DNA of 64,000 bases from a virus. This document shows, piece by piece, positions 63,172-64,000 of the stretch. The DNA is taken from the IMG/VR virus record IMGVR_UViG_3300025030_000076, positions 16,306-80,305 of that record; one strand, written 5' to 3'. The notes below the pieces were generated by a model. It worked only from the letters and a program-made list of their open reading frames with translations, did not search any database and was not told the DNA's origin. The position numbers and the translations under genes are program-made. Positions within the stretch are counted from its first letter, which is position 1. Each line of letters starts with the position of its first letter.

Positions 63172-63802
63172 TTTTCCCAGCCTTGCGCCTTATCCAAGCC
63201 TGCTTAAGTTTCTCTATGGTCTCCTTTTTCGGCTTGTATCCTTTTTGTGCGTCGCTGATTTTCTTGCGGGTTTCGGCACTCTTGGGGTTATACTGCCCGA
63301 TTGCTAATCCGCGTTTCTGGTTGTCGTTTATCTTCTTTCCCTTGTGCGCCGCTGAAATTTTAGCAGCTCTCTCCTCTGTGTATTTTCCACGCGGCCTGCC
63401 TGCCCATATTTCAGACATCTTCTTTTTGGATTCTTCTGTATGCTTAAATCCAGAATGAATGAGAGACATTAGTTTTTTGGCTTCCTCGCTAAACCTAAAA
63501 CCAAACATACTCCCGGCTCTCCTGTTTGTGTTGTATTCTGGAAAGTCACGATCTAGATACCCCTGCTCAATAGGTATAAGACTGTTCTTATCTTTGACAG
63601 TCTCTAGAATCACGAAATCAAAACTTGCCGCCCCGTATTTATTCCATGCGTTTTGTAGATGTTTACTTGGATGTGTGCCTTTTCTGAGTTTATAGGTATG
63701 TTGTCGCCATCTCCCAGAAATATCAACAGCGGATCCGATATACCTGTGTCTATTGCGTGTGTTTACAATGGCATAAATCCCACTTATAATAGTTGACATC
63801 AT
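63161..63802 (-). CDS. GIY-YIG homing endonuclease, second type
   Basis: The N-terminus has GIYAIVNTRNRHRYIGSAVDISGRW (GIY and YIG with catalytic Arg) and the C-terminus has repeated NUMOD-like basic helices (EEAKKLMSLIHSG, EESKKKMSEI, ETRKKISDAQKG). It sits at the same terS-terL junction as the gene at 9180 but is clearly diverged from it, so the two belong to different lineages. ATG 63802 or 63799 is used, behind AACGGAGG in a hairpin loop. Confidence 0.85.
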   Translation of the reverse strand: MMSTIISGIYAIVNTRNRHRYIGSAVDISGRWRQHTYKLRKGTHPSKHLQNAWNKYGAASFDFVILETVKDKNSLIPIEQGYLDRDFPEYNTNRRAGSMFGFRFSEEAKKLMSLIHSGFKHTEESKKKMSEIWAGRPRGKYTEERAAKISAAHKGKKINDNQKRGLAIGQYNPKSAETRKKISDAQKGYKPKKETIEKLKQAWIRRKAGKNGT

Positions 63803-63883
63803 TGCACCTCCGTTGTGCAGTGGTCGCGCTCCCGGATGCTTCAACATCGCGGGAGCAGCGCTTAGATTATTTGTTCTATTATA
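63803..63883 (-). promoter_or_regulatory. Promoter and structured leader of the second GIY-YIG gene
   Basis: On the minus strand TATAAT (63878-63883) is followed by the hairpin GCTCCCG/CGGGAGC (63850-63856 with 63828-63834). A terminal hairpin TGCAC/GTGCA (63803-63819) then shows AACGGAG in its loop. These parts match the leader of the HNH gene at 32251 almost base for base. Confidence 0.6.
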
Positions 63884-63893
63884 ACACGTGACG

Positions 63894-64000
63894 TTATTCA
63901 TCAATACCTTTGACTGTGACAGTAATTGTCAGCGGCTCGCCAAGCGGCCCGCCGATTTCAACACTATCCCCATACCCGCGCTTTTTGCCGCGCTTGGACA
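63894..64000 (-). CDS. terS: Terminase small subunit (3' end only)
   Basis: The frame from the right edge to the stop at 63894 matches the C-terminus of the protein at 9889-10275 (ending ITVTVKGIDE). The N-terminus is beyond the window. Confidence 0.8.
   Translation of the reverse strand, partial: SKRGKKRGYGDSVEIGGPLGEPLTITVTVKGIDE

Larger units (their letters stand above)
53088..64000 (-). repeat. Module copy 2: terminase to C-methyltransferase, right copy
   Basis: This is the same gene order as 1-10275 in a diverged version. Differences include the 2H phosphoesterase in the portal, a different GIY-YIG gene, a different fibre body, a gene at 54101 that is absent on the left, and absence of the gene at 1668. 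Confidence 0.85.

Overview
The window is DNA of a tailed bacteriophage (siphovirus-like, HK97-type head), either a free phage genome or a prophage. Almost all structural, replication and small accessory genes lie on the minus strand in tightly overlapped operons with many ATGA or TAATG junctions. No host housekeeping gene, integrase, endolysin or tRNA was recognised. The host is not identifiable with confidence. A lipoprotein with a Pro/Thr/Ser linker and a bacterial SH3 domain resembles proteins common in Chloroflexota (Anaerolineae), but that is only a weak hint. TGA is used as an ordinary stop throughout, so the genetic code is standard.

Layout in the direction of minus-strand transcription, from right to left. 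64000-53088: small and large terminase with a GIY-YIG homing endonuclease between them, portal carrying an inserted 2H phosphoesterase domain, fibre-like protein, minor head proteins, SDR, radical SAM enzyme and C-methyltransferase. 53091-49162: a sugar block (split TPP-dependent enzyme, RfbH-type 3-dehydrase with a complete [2Fe-2S] motif, NAD-dependent epimerase). 48575-42089: protease-scaffold-capsid fusion, glycosyltransferase-like protein, head-tail connectors and tail tube. 42059-32970: frameshifted tail chaperone, tape measure, distal tail and hub proteins, and tail-tip proteins. 32959-27069 is plus strand: a probable small RNA, an HNH endonuclease and a 14-member integron-type gene-cassette array. 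26979-12403: HTH regulator, RecT, DnaD-like initiator, helicase loader, many tiny membrane or zinc-ribbon proteins, lysis candidates, a DNA methyltransferase and an exonuclease. 12025-10293: ParB-like protein and an ABC-ATPase/GNAT fusion. 10275-1: a second, diverged copy of the terminase-to-methyltransferase module. The two terminase copies are about 54.0 kb apart, so this is one genome unit of about 54 kb plus the start of a related unit. It could be a tandem prophage pair, a concatemer, or an assembly that walked around a circular genome onto a sister strain.

The most unusual element is the cassette array at 27761-32146. It holds fourteen small genes, mostly zinc-knuckle proteins plus a Dam-type methyltransferase. 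Each is followed by an attC-like site whose R'' box matches the start of its own cassette, as expected of integron cassettes. The array has no integrase in the window. It lies behind a consensus promoter (27069-27098) that diverges from a near-leaderless HTH regulator gene, with related operator-like repeats at 27008-27029 and 27206-27227. It ends in an intrinsic terminator (32153-32175). In several cassettes the attC is itself coding, and its variable loop encodes a Cys-x-x-Cys knuckle.

Other themes are four homing endonuclease genes of two families that share a promoter and leader with the ribosome-binding site in a hairpin loop; an 18-bp palindrome inserted in frame in three proteins, with two empty sites visible in the other module copy; and a phage-borne dideoxysugar/branched-sugar pathway placed inside the virion gene cluster.
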